Positions 9,972 to 19,465 of a stretch of DNA of 64,000 bases are shown piece after piece. Source of the DNA: Hyphomicrobium_A sp963722495 (GTDB taxonomy: Bacteria; Pseudomonadota; Alphaproteobacteria; Rhizobiales; Hyphomicrobiaceae); NCBI GenBank assembly GCA_963722495.1, contig CAVRND010000007.1, positions 248,001-312,000 of the forward strand, in the 5' to 3' direction. How positions within the stretch are numbered: position 1 is the stretch's first letter; each line of letters opens with the position of its first letter. The notes below the pieces were generated by a model. It worked only from the letters and a program-made list of their open reading frames with translations, searched no databases and had not been told where the DNA came from. The position numbers and the translations under genes are program-made.

Positions 9972-10755
9972 ATGGCTGTTGAAGAGGCTGCGAAACAAGC
10001 CACTTTTTCGAGCATTAAGGAAACCGCACCCGCGGCTCGGAGCATGGTGCGTGCGGCGCTGAAGGGCTCGCTGGCGAGTTTGCTGACGCCCTCGGGCCAT
10101 CCATACGCATCGCTGCTGCTGACCGCAACCGAGCCCGATGGGGCTCCTGTTTTCCTGATTTCTAAACTGGCGCTGCACACCAAGAACCTCAGCGCCGACG
10201 GGCGATGCAGCCTGCTGATCGACGGCACGGGCACCGACGCCGATCCGATGGCCGGTGCGCGAATCACGCTCATCGGCGAGGCGCGTCCGACTTCGAGACC
10301 CGACTGCGCGGGCGCGTTTTCTTGCGCGTCATCCTGCCGCTGAGGGTTATGCCGATTTTCCCGATTTCTCTTTTTATGCATTCGATATTACCAGCGCGCA
10401 CTTCATCGGCGGGTTCGGCCGCATCGTCGACTTGAAGCGCGACGAGCTGTTGATCGACGTTTCCGGCGCCGAGGCGCTGATCGAGCGCGAAGCCGACATC
10501 ACCGGGCACATGAACGAAGACCACGCCGACGCGATCGAGCTCTACGCGACGCGTCTGCTCGGCGCACCATGCCGGAGGCATGTCTCCGACATGACGGGCG
10601 CTTGGCGCATGAGCGGCATCGACCCCGAAGGCTGCGATCTGGTGCTCGGCGCGCGCGCGCTGCGGCTGCCGTTCGAAACGCGCATCACCAACGGCGAGGA
10701 AGCGCGCAAGGAGCTCGTCCGCCTCGTCGGCGTCGCCCGCGCCAAGCCCGCTTAG
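9972..10755 (+). CDS. HugZ-like pyridoxamine-phosphate-oxidase-fold protein (frameshifted)
   Basis: The N-terminal half has the split-barrel flavin/heme-binding fold of pyridoxamine-5'-phosphate-oxidase-like proteins (TPSGHPYASLLLTA, HTKNLSADGRCSLLI). The C-terminal half is a DUF2470 domain with DITGHMNEDHADAIELYA. This pairing is typical of HugZ-type heme-utilisation proteins, so heme binding or degradation is a family-based inference. A +1 shift at about 10300 (total 784 nt) splits the frame. It is transcribed divergently from chvI with ~135 bp between them. Confidence 0.8.
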
Positions 10756-10860
10756 TAGGCACAGTCACGCACTGGTAGGCACATCGACCAGCGACCTGCG
10801 ATCTGTCGGTAATGGAGCAGATCCGGATGCGCTGACGCTGCCGTGTGTTTGCCTGGTGAG

Positions 10861-11040
10861 CTAGTTGATGCGCAACGAGCCTAGTAGCCCCAGCCCTTGC
10901 AACAGCCAGATCACAACGAAGATGACAACGACGATGTTGAGGATGTTCTTGATCTTGCCGTCCATCGGAACGTAGTTGTTGACCAGCCAGAGGGCCACGC
11001 CGACGACGATCAAGACAACGATGATGTGCACTAGGTCCAT
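10861..11040 (-). CDS. Small membrane protein, Thivi_2564-like
   Basis: A 59-residue product that is nearly all membrane: a helix MDLVHIIVVLIVVGVALWLV, a short loop NNYVPMDGKIKN and a second helix ILNIVVVIFVVIWLLQ. The ATG at 11040 is preceded by GGAGGGG at good spacing, which decides the start. It resembles the Thivi_2564 family of small bacterial membrane proteins, whose function is unknown. The following 11041-11420 (380 bp) holds no convincing gene or signal. Confidence 0.75.
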   Translation of the reverse strand: MDLVHIIVVLIVVGVALWLVNNYVPMDGKIKNILNIVVVIFVVIWLLQGLGLLGSLRIN

Positions 11041-11420
11041 TAATCCCCTCCGCAAAAATGCAATGCGCTGAACTATCCCCACCTCAACAGTTCACCACTC
11101 TATTTGGTTCCGCTCAAAGCGGGGATAAGTTTCGCGCTTTCTTAGAGGAGCGGCCGGAAGACATCGAGCGACACCGTATCGTTCCGCGTCGCGGTATTGC
11201 TAGCAGGCTTATGGCCGTGCAGGAGATAGTCAAGTGGCTTCGATCAATTGGGTGTCGCGGTGTTGGGGCGCTGAATTGAAGAGCGTCATGATAGACGCAA
11301 TGCCCACGGCGATGGTGGCAATGCCGTGCCGTCAGACGCGTGACGACGCCGAACAGCTGGCGGTCGCCCGGATCGCGAAGCCTCGGGCGGCTTCATAGAG
11401 CTAGGTGGATAAGACCTGTC

Positions 11421-12027
11421 TTAACCACCGCCGTCAGCCCGCCGGCCACAGCTCACTTTGAAGTCGGTCAGCGTCAGGATGGGCGTCAGCGTCAGGCCCG
11501 CCGCGGCGAAGGCGTCGCCGGCACCTTCCTCGCGGTCGATGACGGTGACGACGCCGACCACATCGGCGCCTTCCGCGCGCAAGGCCTCGGCCGCCTTGAT
11601 GGCCGAGCCGCCGGTGGTCGTCACGTCCTCGACGACGACGACGCGCTTACCCTTGAGGCTCTCGCCGTTCGGCAACCCCTCGATCAGGCTCTTGGTGCCG
11701 TGCTCCTTGGCCTGCTTGCGCACGAAGAAGGCATTGATCGGCCTGCCGCTGCGCGTGGCTGACGGCGGCGACGGCCGAGGCGAGCGGCACGGCGCCCATT
11801 TCCAGGCCGCCGATGAGATCGGCCTTGAGTCCGGCGATGGCGGAAAGGATCAGCGTCGCGATGACGTGCGCGCCCTCGGCATCCAGCATCGTCGGCTTCA
11901 TGTTGAAGTAGTAGGTCGAGGTGCGCCCCGAGGCGAGCTTCACTTCCTTGCCCGACTGGAACGAGCGGGCCTTGATGATCTCGATCAGCCGCGTCCTTAA
12001 CGCCGCATCCTTACCGCCAGCCGACAT
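11421..12027 (-). CDS. pyrE: Orotate phosphoribosyltransferase (frameshifted)
   Basis: Pyrimidine biosynthesis enzyme converting orotate and PRPP to OMP. The N-terminal part includes FQSGKEVKLASGRTSTYYF and DLIGGLEMGAVPLASAVA. After a +1 shift at ~11755 come AFFVRKQAKEHGT and the PRPP-binding loop VVVVEDVTTTGGSAIKAAEA. Total span is 607 nt (3n+1), so one extra base explains the break. The ATG at 12027 fits family starts. The GT39-like gene begins divergently 116 bp away. Confidence 0.88.
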
Positions 12028-12143
12028 TTCGCCGCCCTCTCCGCCGCCCGCACTGGCTTGCGCAATCGCCCGACTGCGCTATCAGTGTCAAGCCCGCGGG
12101 CTCGCCGTGGATCGCATTCGACAGCGCTAATGTGCGCCCGCCA

Positions 12144-13954
12144 ATGAGATTCCCATTGAAGCTGGAATGGCTGGAGCGCGAGAGCGCGCTGCTCCTCGAC
12201 AAGTTGGCGGCCCGCCCGCGCCTTGCCGCCGCGGCGCTGCTGGCGCTGGCCGTGTTCACGTATTTGCCCGGCGTTTTCCTGCTGCCGCCGGTCGATCGCA
12301 CCGAGATCGTCTATGCCCAGTCCTCGCGCGGCATGGTCGAGCGCGGCACGGCGATCGATTCCAGCTACGAGGGCGAGCGCTTCGCCTTCCGTCCCATCGG
12401 CATCTACTGGCTGCAGGCGGCAACGACCAAAGTGCTCGGCAAGTGGAGCCGGGACGACATCGCCACCTACCGGCTGCCGTCGTTACTCGCCGGCATCCTT
12501 GCCGTGCTCGCCACCTGGTGGTTGACCCGGCCTCTGCTGGGTGAACGCCGAGCCATGATCGCGGCGGCGCTGTTTGCCGTGTCGCCCATCGTGGCGCTGC
12601 AGGCGACGCTGTCGATCCCCGAGGGCCCGCTGCTGCTCGCCATCGTCGTAGCGCAGCTGGCGCTGCTGCGCCTCTACTGCGCCAGCGAGGCCGACCGCGG
12701 CAAGGAGCAATGGCTGGCGCTCGCCTTCTGGGTGGCGCAGGGCGGTGGCATTCTTCTCAATGCGCTGGCGGTCCCGATCCTGTCGCTATCGACCATCCTG
12801 GCGCTCTACGTCATGGACCGCCGCGTCGACTGGCTGTGGCGGCTGCGGCCGCTGATCGGCGTGCCGCTGATGGCCGCCATCGCCGCGCCGTGGCTGCTCA
12901 TTCGCGCGCATTACGACGGCGTGCCGTTCAGCGGGCTGACGTGGGGCGAGTTCATTCGTGCGCTCGGCGGCGCGCAAGACATGAAGTGGAGGGCGGCACC
13001 GCTCACCTTCACGTTCGCCTTCATCCTCGGTTTCTTACCGGGCGCCCTGCTGCTCATACCGGCGCTGCAGAACCTGTGGCGCGAGCGCGGCCTTGGCCCT
13101 GCAGCGGTTTCTCTTCGCCTGGATCGTCGGCTACTGGCTCTATCTGGAGCTGATCGCCTCCAAGCCGGCGCTCTACACCGTGCAGGCGATGTTCCCCGCC
13201 GCCGCCGCTGCGGTGGCCTGGTGTCGTCGCGGGCTGCCGGAGGCGGCTGGCGGCCGGCAAGCTCGCCATCCCGCCGCGCATGCTGCGGCTGCCTGCATGG
13301 CTGGTGCATGGCGGGAATGATCGCGATGTTCGCCTTCATCGTGAACTTGCGCGGTGCGCCGTCCACGTTCCCCATCGTCGTCGGCGCGACGCTGGTCGCC
13401 GTGCTGTTCACGTTCGCGGCGCGTGCCGCGCGCGAGGGCAAGCGCCGCCGCCTGGGTGACGTTGAGCCGTCGCCGGCTTTGCGGTCTTCATCACCTACAC
13501 CTTCGCCGTGCTGATGCCGCACCTCGAAATGGGCTGGCCGGCGCCGCGCATCGCCGAGGCGATCGCGCCGCTGCGCCGCTGCGTCACCGGACCGGTCGGC
13601 GTCGTCGGCTTCCGCGAACCGTCGACGACGTTTGTTCTCGGCCGCAGCGCCAACACCAACGTCGAGACCATCGCCGGCTGGATGGCGGGCGGCGAGGACG
13701 GCATCGCCGTGGTCGAGGACCGCTGGCAGGCCGACCTCGGCAAGGCGCTCGCTGCCCGCGGGGCAAAGCCTCCCCCGCGCCTCGGCTGCGTCGAAGCCTT
13801 CAACACCATGCGCGGGTGCACGCTCGATTTCTCGATCTACGCCACCGGCCCCGACGCCCTCGACCCGGGTTGCAAGGTCTCCGAACGCTTTGCCTGCTCC
13901 ATCCCCGTGCCCTTGCTGCCCGAGGACGCCGACCCCAAGTCTCGCTGCCGCTAA
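12144..13954 (+). pseudogene. GT39/ArnT-like glycosyltransferase, integral membrane (frameshifted)
   Basis: A polytopic membrane glycosyltransferase of the dolichyl-phosphate-mannose/ArnT (GT-C) type. The first periplasmic loop carries the catalytic Asp-Glu pair and surroundings (LPPVDRTEIVYAQSSRGM), followed by FRPIGIYWLQA and many hydrophobic segments. The soluble C-terminal region begins after TYTFAVLMPHLEM and is Cys-containing. Such enzymes transfer sugars from polyprenyl-phosphate donors to lipid A or proteins; the acceptor here is unknown. Breaks near 13093, 13253, 13310, ~13445 and ~13468 are each consistent with +1. The ATG at 12144 is chosen; a GTG lies four codons upstream. Confidence 0.8.
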
Positions 13955-14045
13955 GCGGCATTTGCGCCGCCCGGCTTGAGCGCACCGGTCGCCTGCGCTA
14001 TGCCGCTAACAAGCCTACTTCGCCCCGGTCGAGAAAGGTCGCCCC

Positions 14046-14811
14046 ATGGCCGAAACCCAGTTCAATCCCGAATCGCCGCCCGAGATCATCGCCGCGCAGT
14101 GGTTCAACGCGCCCGAGCCGCTGTCCCTCAAGAAGCTGAAGGGCAAGGTCGTCGTCCTCGTCGCCTTCCAGATGCTGTGCCCGGGTTCGCTTGCGCCACT
14201 CGCTGCCGCAGGCCGGTCGCATCGCGCGCGCCTTCTCGAACGACGAGGTCGCCGTCGTCGGCCTGCACATGGTGTTCGAGAACCACGCCGACATGGCGCC
14301 GACACTGCTCGAGCCGTTCCTGAAGCAGGAGCACATCGAGATCCCCGTCGCCGTCGACAAGGTGAACGGCTCGGGCCTGCCCGAGACGATGGAAGCCTAC
14401 GGCATGCAGGGCACGCCGACGCTGCTGGTGTTCGATCGCCAGGGCCGCCTGCGCCGCCACTACCTCGGCGCCGTCGACGACGTGCGCCTCGGCGCCGAGA
14501 TCATGGCGCTGTGCATCGAGGACAAGAAGGCGCCGCGCGACGCCTCGATGGCCATCGAGATGAAGCTGCATGCGGCACTGGTCGATCCCCAGCAGCACGA
14601 GCACGCGCACGACGGCAGCTGCTGCGGCGGCCACGGGCATGATCATTCCCACGACCATGACCACGCGCACGGCCATTCGCACGACCACGACCATGCCCAC
14701 GATCATGAGGGCGGTTGCTGCGGCGGCAAGCACGCGCACGATCACAGCCACGAGGGCCACGATCACAAGCACGAGCACGCCCACGGCGAAGGCTGCGGCT
14801 GCAAGCACTAG
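14046..14811 (+). CDS. Redoxin (thioredoxin-fold) with long His-rich metal-binding tail (frameshifted)
   Basis: Residues ~1-170 form a peroxiredoxin/TlpA-like thioredoxin fold: VVVLVAFQMLCPG, VVGLHMVFENH, then YGMQGTPTLLVFDRQGRLRRHYLG. A +1 shift at ~14185 falls exactly at the redox motif, so the second cysteine of an apparent CPGC cannot be confirmed. The last ~65 residues are dominated by His-Asp-His repeats (14598-14808) with Cys-Cys-Gly-Gly clusters and a terminal GCGCKH. That tail should bind Zn, Ni, Cu or Co. No metal transporter is adjacent. A redox role comes from the fold; the tail's function is inference. Confidence 0.8.
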
Positions 14812-14922
14812 GACCACCGTCGAGCGCGCGGAGGCTGGCGTAGATGCCGGCCTTCCATGCGGAGCATGGCTGCGCCATGACGCCGGCATGACGGAATTGG
14901 GCACGGCGCTCTCAAGATCGTC

Positions 14923-14942
14923 ATCCCGACGTAGGTCGGGAT
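14923..14942. terminator. Short hairpin between redoxin and HAD genes
   Basis: A perfect 8-bp GC-rich stem (14923-14930 with 14935-14942) and 4-nt loop lies ~110 bp past the redoxin stop. It lacks a T-run, and could be a terminator or part of a dispersed palindrome. Confidence 0.3.
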
Positions 14943-15089
14943 CCACGCAAGTACCCGCCGCAGCTACGTTTTAGTGGCGGAGAACTGCCGCCCGCGCTCC
15001 TGCCACCACCAGCCTTCAATCCGCCCCCCGAATCACGCCATGGTCGCGCATGCAAGCTAGAGCGCGGAGCAGGGCCATGATCGAGCGCG

Positions 15090-16005
15090 TTGCGGACGGC
15101 GAAGAGCGGGACGAGGCGCCCGAGGAAAAAAGCGCGCGAGCGGCACAAGGCGGCGTTCGGCAAGAAAACCATCGCGCTCGTCTACGACTTCGACGGCACG
15201 CTCTCCCCGCGCCCCATGCAGGACTACGCCTTCCTGCCGCAGATCGGCATCGACCCGGAGGAGTTCTGGAAGGAGTCCAACGCCATCGCGCGCCGCGAAG
15301 GCGCCGACGGGCTGATCTCCTACATGCGCCTGATGTACCAGAAGGCCAAGGCGGCCGGCGTGCGCATCGACCGCGCCGACCTCGTCGCGCAAGGCAAGCA
15401 CGTCGAGCTGTTCCCCGGCGTCGAGGAATGGTTCGACGAGATCGACGGCTACGTGAAGCTGCGCAGCGAGACGCACGGCATCGGCCTGCGCCATTACGTC
15501 GTCTCCGCCGGCCTCACCGAGATCATCGAGGGCACGCGCATCTACAAGCGCTTCCACAACGTCTTCGCGTCGGAATACTGGTTCGACGCCTACGACCTGC
15601 CGTACCCCAAGCGCGTCATCACCGACACCGGCAAGACGCAATACCTGTTCCGCATCAACAAGGGCATCGAGGATCTCGGCCAGGGCATCAACGAGCACAT
15701 GGACGAAGGGCCAGCGGCCCATCCCGTTCGGCAACATGATCTACTTCGGCGACGGCGACACCGACGTGCCGTCGATGGCGGTGATGCGCAAGAACGGCGG
15801 CCACGCCGTCGCCGTGCACACGCCCGGCAAGTCGCGCAAGAAATGCGTCGAGCTGTTCAAGGCCGGCCGCTGCGATTTCTTCGCCCCCGCCGACTACCGC
15901 CGCGGCTCCGATCTCTTCAAGCGCACGTGCCTGCTCTTGGACCGCGTCCTCGCCGACATCCGCGTGCAAGAGGAGATGTGGCGGTTAGGGCGGGAGGTAC
16001 GATAG
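15090..16005 (+). CDS. HAD-superfamily phosphatase (frameshifted)
   Basis: HAD hydrolase with nucleophile motif IALVYDFDGTLSPRPMQ, a helical cap, VVSAGLTEIIEGTRIYKRF (motif II region) and MIYFGDGDTDVPSM (motif IV). It most resembles phosphoserine-phosphatase-like HADs; the substrate is not evident. A +1 shift at ~15712 separates the last ~95 residues (916 nt, 3n+1). The start is uncertain: the TTG at 15090 is in frame, but the ATG at 15077 could be the true start if the A6 run at 15126-15131 carries an indel. Confidence 0.8.
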
Positions 16006-16022
16006 GAATCAGGACTAAGACG

Positions 16023-16805
16023 ATGTCTCAGTCGCTACCAAACAGCCTCTCGGCTCCAGAAGATTCGGCGGAGATTGAGACGCAAGAGCGGGTCGATCAT
16101 GCTGCTTGCGAATTCGCTCGACACGCCGATCTTCTATCACTCAGGCAAGTTGTCACGCGGGTTTCGATAGATGAAACCCGGGTGGCGGCACTTCTGTCTC
16201 CTGAAGGCTGTGAGAGCTGTAAGCGGCATGAACGCTTGCGTTAGACTATGCAGCGCCGGCTTTTCTCAAGAAATTGCCGTGCTCATTCGGACTATCGCAG
16301 AGTGCACGACCCATATCGACTACATAGTCGCGGGTCTTGAAGGCGAGGAGCTAGCGGCTCGCGCCAGAGTGAGTACGTGGAAGCCTTCTTTGCAGACTTC
16401 AAGCGCAACTCGGTGGAAGATTTTGGCAGGCCGCGTGTACCCCAAGGTAAGGTACATAAAGTTGTCGGCGCCCACACCGACCAAATGATTCAGCTGCTAG
16501 ATAGCGAAGGGCTGTTTGCGGACATGGACAGCGCTAAGTTGCTGTCGAGCGTTTATCTCACCCACTCAAATTACGTTCATAGCCGGTACCCAGAGGTGAT
16601 GGATTTATTTGGCGGTGACCCGCCACATTTCCATCTCCGAGGTATGTCTGGAACTCCAAAGGACATTGAGAATCTCGAGATACTCGAGACGTTCACCTGT
16701 ACGGTTTCAAATGCTTTGAGGTTTGTCGTAATTCACGCTGGACTAAAGCAGCGAGTACTAGAGGATCCCGAACTTGCGGCTTGGTATCCGCCGCAAGCTG
16801 CCTAG
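16023..16805 (+). pseudogene. Unknown protein, possibly DUF5677-like; low GC and frameshifted
   Basis: I do not firmly recognise this gene. Reading across +1-type breaks at ~16180 and ~16370, it encodes ~260 mostly helical residues including FSQEIAVLIRTIAECTTHID, EAFFADFKRNSVEDFGRP, SSVYLTHSNYVHSRYPEVM and ETFTCTVSNALRFVVIHAGL. The pattern (an EI..LIRTIAE helix plus a later His-rich helix) is reminiscent of DUF5677-type proteins, a weak resemblance. Base composition is visibly lower in GC than the flanks (roughly half GC), suggesting acquisition by transfer. A strong inverted repeat begins 26 bp after the stop. Confidence 0.5.
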
Positions 16806-16830
16806 AAACGTGTGAGGTCGTTGTCCGATC

Positions 16831-16924
16831 CCTGCTCGCGCCGACGGCATTCCGGCGCGCTGCAAGGCGCGCCTGCCGCTAAAGCGGCCAAGCTTCGCTT
16901 AGGAATGCCGTCGGCGCGAGCAGG
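16831..16924. repeat. Inverted repeat with perfect 23-bp arms
   Basis: Arms 16831-16853 and 16902-16924 are perfectly complementary. The 48-nt interior has its own short stems (GGCGCGC/GCGCGCC and GCCGC/GCGGC). It follows the low-GC gene and could be a strong terminator or a REP/MITE-like palindrome. Confidence 0.75.
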
Positions 16925-16990
16925 CCGATCCTGTCATCCGGCCGAAGTGAGCGACGTGTAGGAAGTGCGCTCCGCGAACGTCGCACCCCC

Positions 16991-17204
16991 TTAACCTCTC
17001 CCAGAGGGAGAGGTCGGAAGCGGTCATGGCGGAGCCATGCTTCGCATGGACGCAAATGAGCTTCCGGGTGAGGGGTTACGCGCTCCCAGTAAAATCACGA
17101 GACCTGAAACGGATCATCCCCTCACCCGGCTGTCGCGCTACGCGCGTCCAGCCGACCTCTCCCGTCCATGCGCAGCATGGCTCCGCCATGATGGGAGAGG
17201 TTAA
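16991..17204. repeat. Large nested inverted repeat in intergenic region
   Basis: Three arm pairs are nested symmetrically: 16991-17002 with 17193-17204 (12/12), 17025-17050 with 17165-17190 (25/26) and 17064-17075 with 17118-17129 (12/12). It occupies most of the gene-free stretch 16806-17311 and resembles the palindromic intergenic elements common in rhizobial genomes. No transposase is present. Confidence 0.75.
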
Positions 17205-17311
17205 GTGCTGCGCCTGCTTTGCTTTCGGATGAGAGCCGCGCCTCTAGCTGTGCGCCTGCCCGCGCAACCTACATCTTCCCCATAACGGCTCCCGATCGAA
17301 GGAGAGCGAAG

Positions 17312-17591
17312 ATGTTCGCGTCCACCATTGCACCAGATGCTGGCGGCCTTGGCGCTCGCCGTTCCACTCCTCACTGCCGGCGCCGCCGAAGCGCAGTTTC
17401 GCCGCGGCGTGAAGCCGTACTACTCGGAGTCCTATGAGACGCGCGGCCCGCAGCGCGGCTACGAGGGCTACATCGCGCCCGACTACTACTGCTCCTACAA
17501 GCGCTTTCCGAACCGCGAATGCACGACCGGAAAAGGCGGCAAACAGCGCTGCCGTGTGGTCAGCTGGCGCCTGGAGCAGACGTGCCAGTGA
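17312..17591 (+). CDS. Small exported protein of unknown function (N-terminal frameshift)
   Basis: A ~90-residue secreted protein: signal peptide MLAALALAVPLLTAGAAEAQ, then an aromatic-rich mature part with YYSESYETRGPQRGY, DYYCSYKRFPNREC and a terminal EQTCQ (four Cys in the mature part). The ATG at 17312 has GGAG 8 nt upstream but is one frame off from the signal peptide, so a one-base error near 17325-17330 is likely. An in-frame alternative start is the TTG at 17328 or the ATG at 17337. No family recognised. Confidence 0.6.
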
Positions 17592-17680
17592 AGCAGACAG
17601 CCAGTAATCCCCGCGCAGCCCCTCGCTCTTCGACATCCCTCGGGGCATACGCCCGCGAGAACGAAGAAGCATGCCCAGGT

Positions 17681-17815
17681 GTCATCCTCGGGCTTGTCCC
17701 GAGGACCCACCCATCGATCCGTCGGGTCGTCAGATAAAAACGCGCGCCGCTGCAGCGAGCACTTCAGCGTCCCTAAGACCGAGAGATGGATCCTCGGATC
17801 AAGTCCGAGGATGAC
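17681..17815. repeat. Pair of small hairpins in inverted orientation
   Basis: Stem 1 is 17685-17692 with 17698-17705 and stem 2 is 17791-17798 with 17804-17811. The outer ends, 17681-17691 and 17805-17815, are also complementary. The gene-free stretch 17592-18042 holds this rhizobial-type palindrome pair and otherwise nothing I recognise. Confidence 0.6.
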
Positions 17816-18042
17816 AGTAAAGGGATACGACCCGACGGTGTCAGCGTGCCAATCCGCAGGCAGCTCAAGCCACTACAACGCAGCTGTGGACAGCGGCCCG
17901 CCGAGCCCACTTGCGGCACGCCGTTTCGGCTAAGGTCACTGCAACAATTCTGCGTGTCACCCCGCATTTTCCGCGGCTGCTGCCGCAAAGCGCCCCGTGT
18001 CTGCGTTGAAGGCGCCGTTCACAACGCACTCGGGAGGCAATA

Positions 18043-18552
18043 ATGATCAAGCACATTACATTCGCGCTCGTCGCGGCGGCCATCGCCGTACCCACCTGTT
18101 CGGTCCCCGTCGTCGCTTCGGAATACTGGGACTGGAGCCTCGCCGATGGAAATCCCACTACGCGCAAGGCCAAGGCGCGCGTGAAGTACTCCAAGCGCTA
18201 TCGCAAGAGCAGCAGCCCGACCAAGGTCATGGCCTTCGTGAAGCGCGAGGACGGCAAGGACGACATCCACGCCGAGCGTCGCGAGTTCTCGTGCGCCGAC
18301 AAGGTGCGCGGTCTCGGCACGCAATGGATCGGCACCGAAGGCGCGCTCGATGCGGCCAAGAAGGATTGGATGGAGCGCGTGCGCTACGATTACGGCGAGT
18401 CGTTCCTCGACATGAACAACGCCAAGGATTTCGTTTCCCGCTGCGGCCGCGTGTCGATCGGCGAGACGATGGGCCAGGTGATGTATCGCTGCGAGATCGT
18501 CGCCCGCCCCTGCAAGGGCACCATGAGCGAGACCAAGGCGGCGGCGAAGTAA
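18043..18552 (+). CDS. Exported protein of unknown function
   Basis: A 169-residue product with signal peptide MIKHITFALVAAAIAVPTCS and probable cleavage near VVAS/EYWD. The mature part is basic near its start (KYSKRYRKSSSPTK), has FVKREDGKDDIHAERREFSC, and contains four Cys (FSCADK, SRCGR, YRCEI, RPCKG), suggesting two disulfides in the periplasm. I recognise no family. The start is ATG after a GGAGG. Confidence 0.7.
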   Translation: MIKHITFALVAAAIAVPTCSVPVVASEYWDWSLADGNPTTRKAKARVKYSKRYRKSSSPTKVMAFVKREDGKDDIHAERREFSCADKVRGLGTQWIGTEGALDAAKKDWMERVRYDYGESFLDMNNAKDFVSRCGRVSIGETMGQVMYRCEIVARPCKGTMSETKAAAK

Positions 18553-18694
18553 GCAGCGCCTGCTGATGTAGAAGCGGGGCGGGCCGGGGCAAATCCCCGG
18601 TCCGCCTTCGTGTTTTCGGTTCGTTGAAACCTTATCGCCAGAATGAGCGTTTCCTGCCAACGTCACGACGCAGGTCACGATCCGGGAGGCACTC

Positions 18695-18904
18695 ATGATG
18701 GACGATCCGCTCAGCCAACCCTTGATGCGCGTGCGCCAGGGCAAGCTCATCGGCGGCGTGTGCGGCGGCATCGCCAAGTGGCTCGGCTGGGATCCGACGC
18801 TGGTGCGCATCGGCTACGTGATCTTGTCGGTGCTCTCGGTCGGCTTCCCGGGCCTGCTCATCTACATCCTGCTGTGGATATTGATGCCGCTGGAGCCAGC
18901 CTAG
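18695..18904 (+). CDS. PspC-domain small membrane protein
   Basis: A 69-residue PspC domain alone: RQGKLIGGVCGGIAKWLGWD, then one hydrophobic segment ending YILLWILMPLEPA. PspC proteins act at the inner membrane in envelope stress. Here it stands alone without pspA or pspB. A GGGAGG precedes two consecutive ATG codons (18695 and 18698). Its stop codon interlocks with the inferred end of rsmD on the other strand. Confidence 0.85.
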   Translation: MMDDPLSQPLMRVRQGKLIGGVCGGIAKWLGWDPTLVRIGYVILSVLSVGFPGLLIYILLWILMPLEPA

Positions 18905-19465
18905 CGCGGTAGCGTAGCGCGCGAAGACGATCTGCGTGTCGCCGTAGGTGCGCCGGTCGAGCTCCACGAATGCCGGCGGCAGCGCGATTGTCGCGCTCGC
19001 CCGCTCCTCCAGCACTACAATGGCGCCCGGCACCAGCCACTTGCCGTCGGCCAATGCATTGAGCGCGCGCTCGCCGAGACCCTTGTCGTAGGGCGGGTCG
19101 AGGAAGGCGAGGTGGAACGGCGCCACGGTGCCGGCCGGGCCGAGGTCGGCAGCGTCGCGGCGGAAGATGCGCGTGACGCCAGTCAGCCCGAACGCCTCCA
19201 CGTTGTTGCGGATCAGCCCGCGCGCGTCCGGCTCGCTGTCGACGAACAGGCAGTACGCAGCGCCGCGCGAGATGGCCTCGATGCCGAGCGCGCCGGTGCC
19301 GGCGAACAGGTCGATGACGCGCGCGCCCTCAAGCGAGAAATCGTCGATGCCGTGGGCGAGGATGTTGAACAGGCTCTCGCGCACGCGGTCGGAGGTCGGG
19401 CGCAGGCCCTCGTGCTGCGGGCCGGCGATGGCGCGCCCGCGCAGCGTGCCGGCGACGACCCTCAT
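18901..19465 (-). CDS. rsmD: 16S rRNA (guanine(966)-N2)-methyltransferase (3' frameshift)
   Basis: Starts MRVVAGTLRGRAI with GLRPTSDRVRESLFNIL, SAM-binding VIDLFAGTGALGIEAISRGA and catalytic FLDPPYDKG, the RsmD set. It methylates G966 of 16S rRNA in the 30S subunit. As read, the frame fails to stop and runs on to 18632, across the PspC gene. One extra base before 18903 would place a TAG at 18901-18903 and give the normal ~188 residues, so I end it there. Upstream, the same frame is open back into the pseudouridine synthase gene. Confidence 0.85.

Noticed and set aside
11058..11279. Possible 73-codon gene in the intergenic region after the small membrane protein
   Set aside because: No ribosome-binding site, family resemblance or biased codon use.
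14598..14811. Repetitive DNA that might be a CRISPR-like or microsatellite array
   Set aside because: The repetition is explained by His/Asp codons in the redoxin tail; there are no regular repeats with unique spacers. No CRISPR array was seen anywhere.
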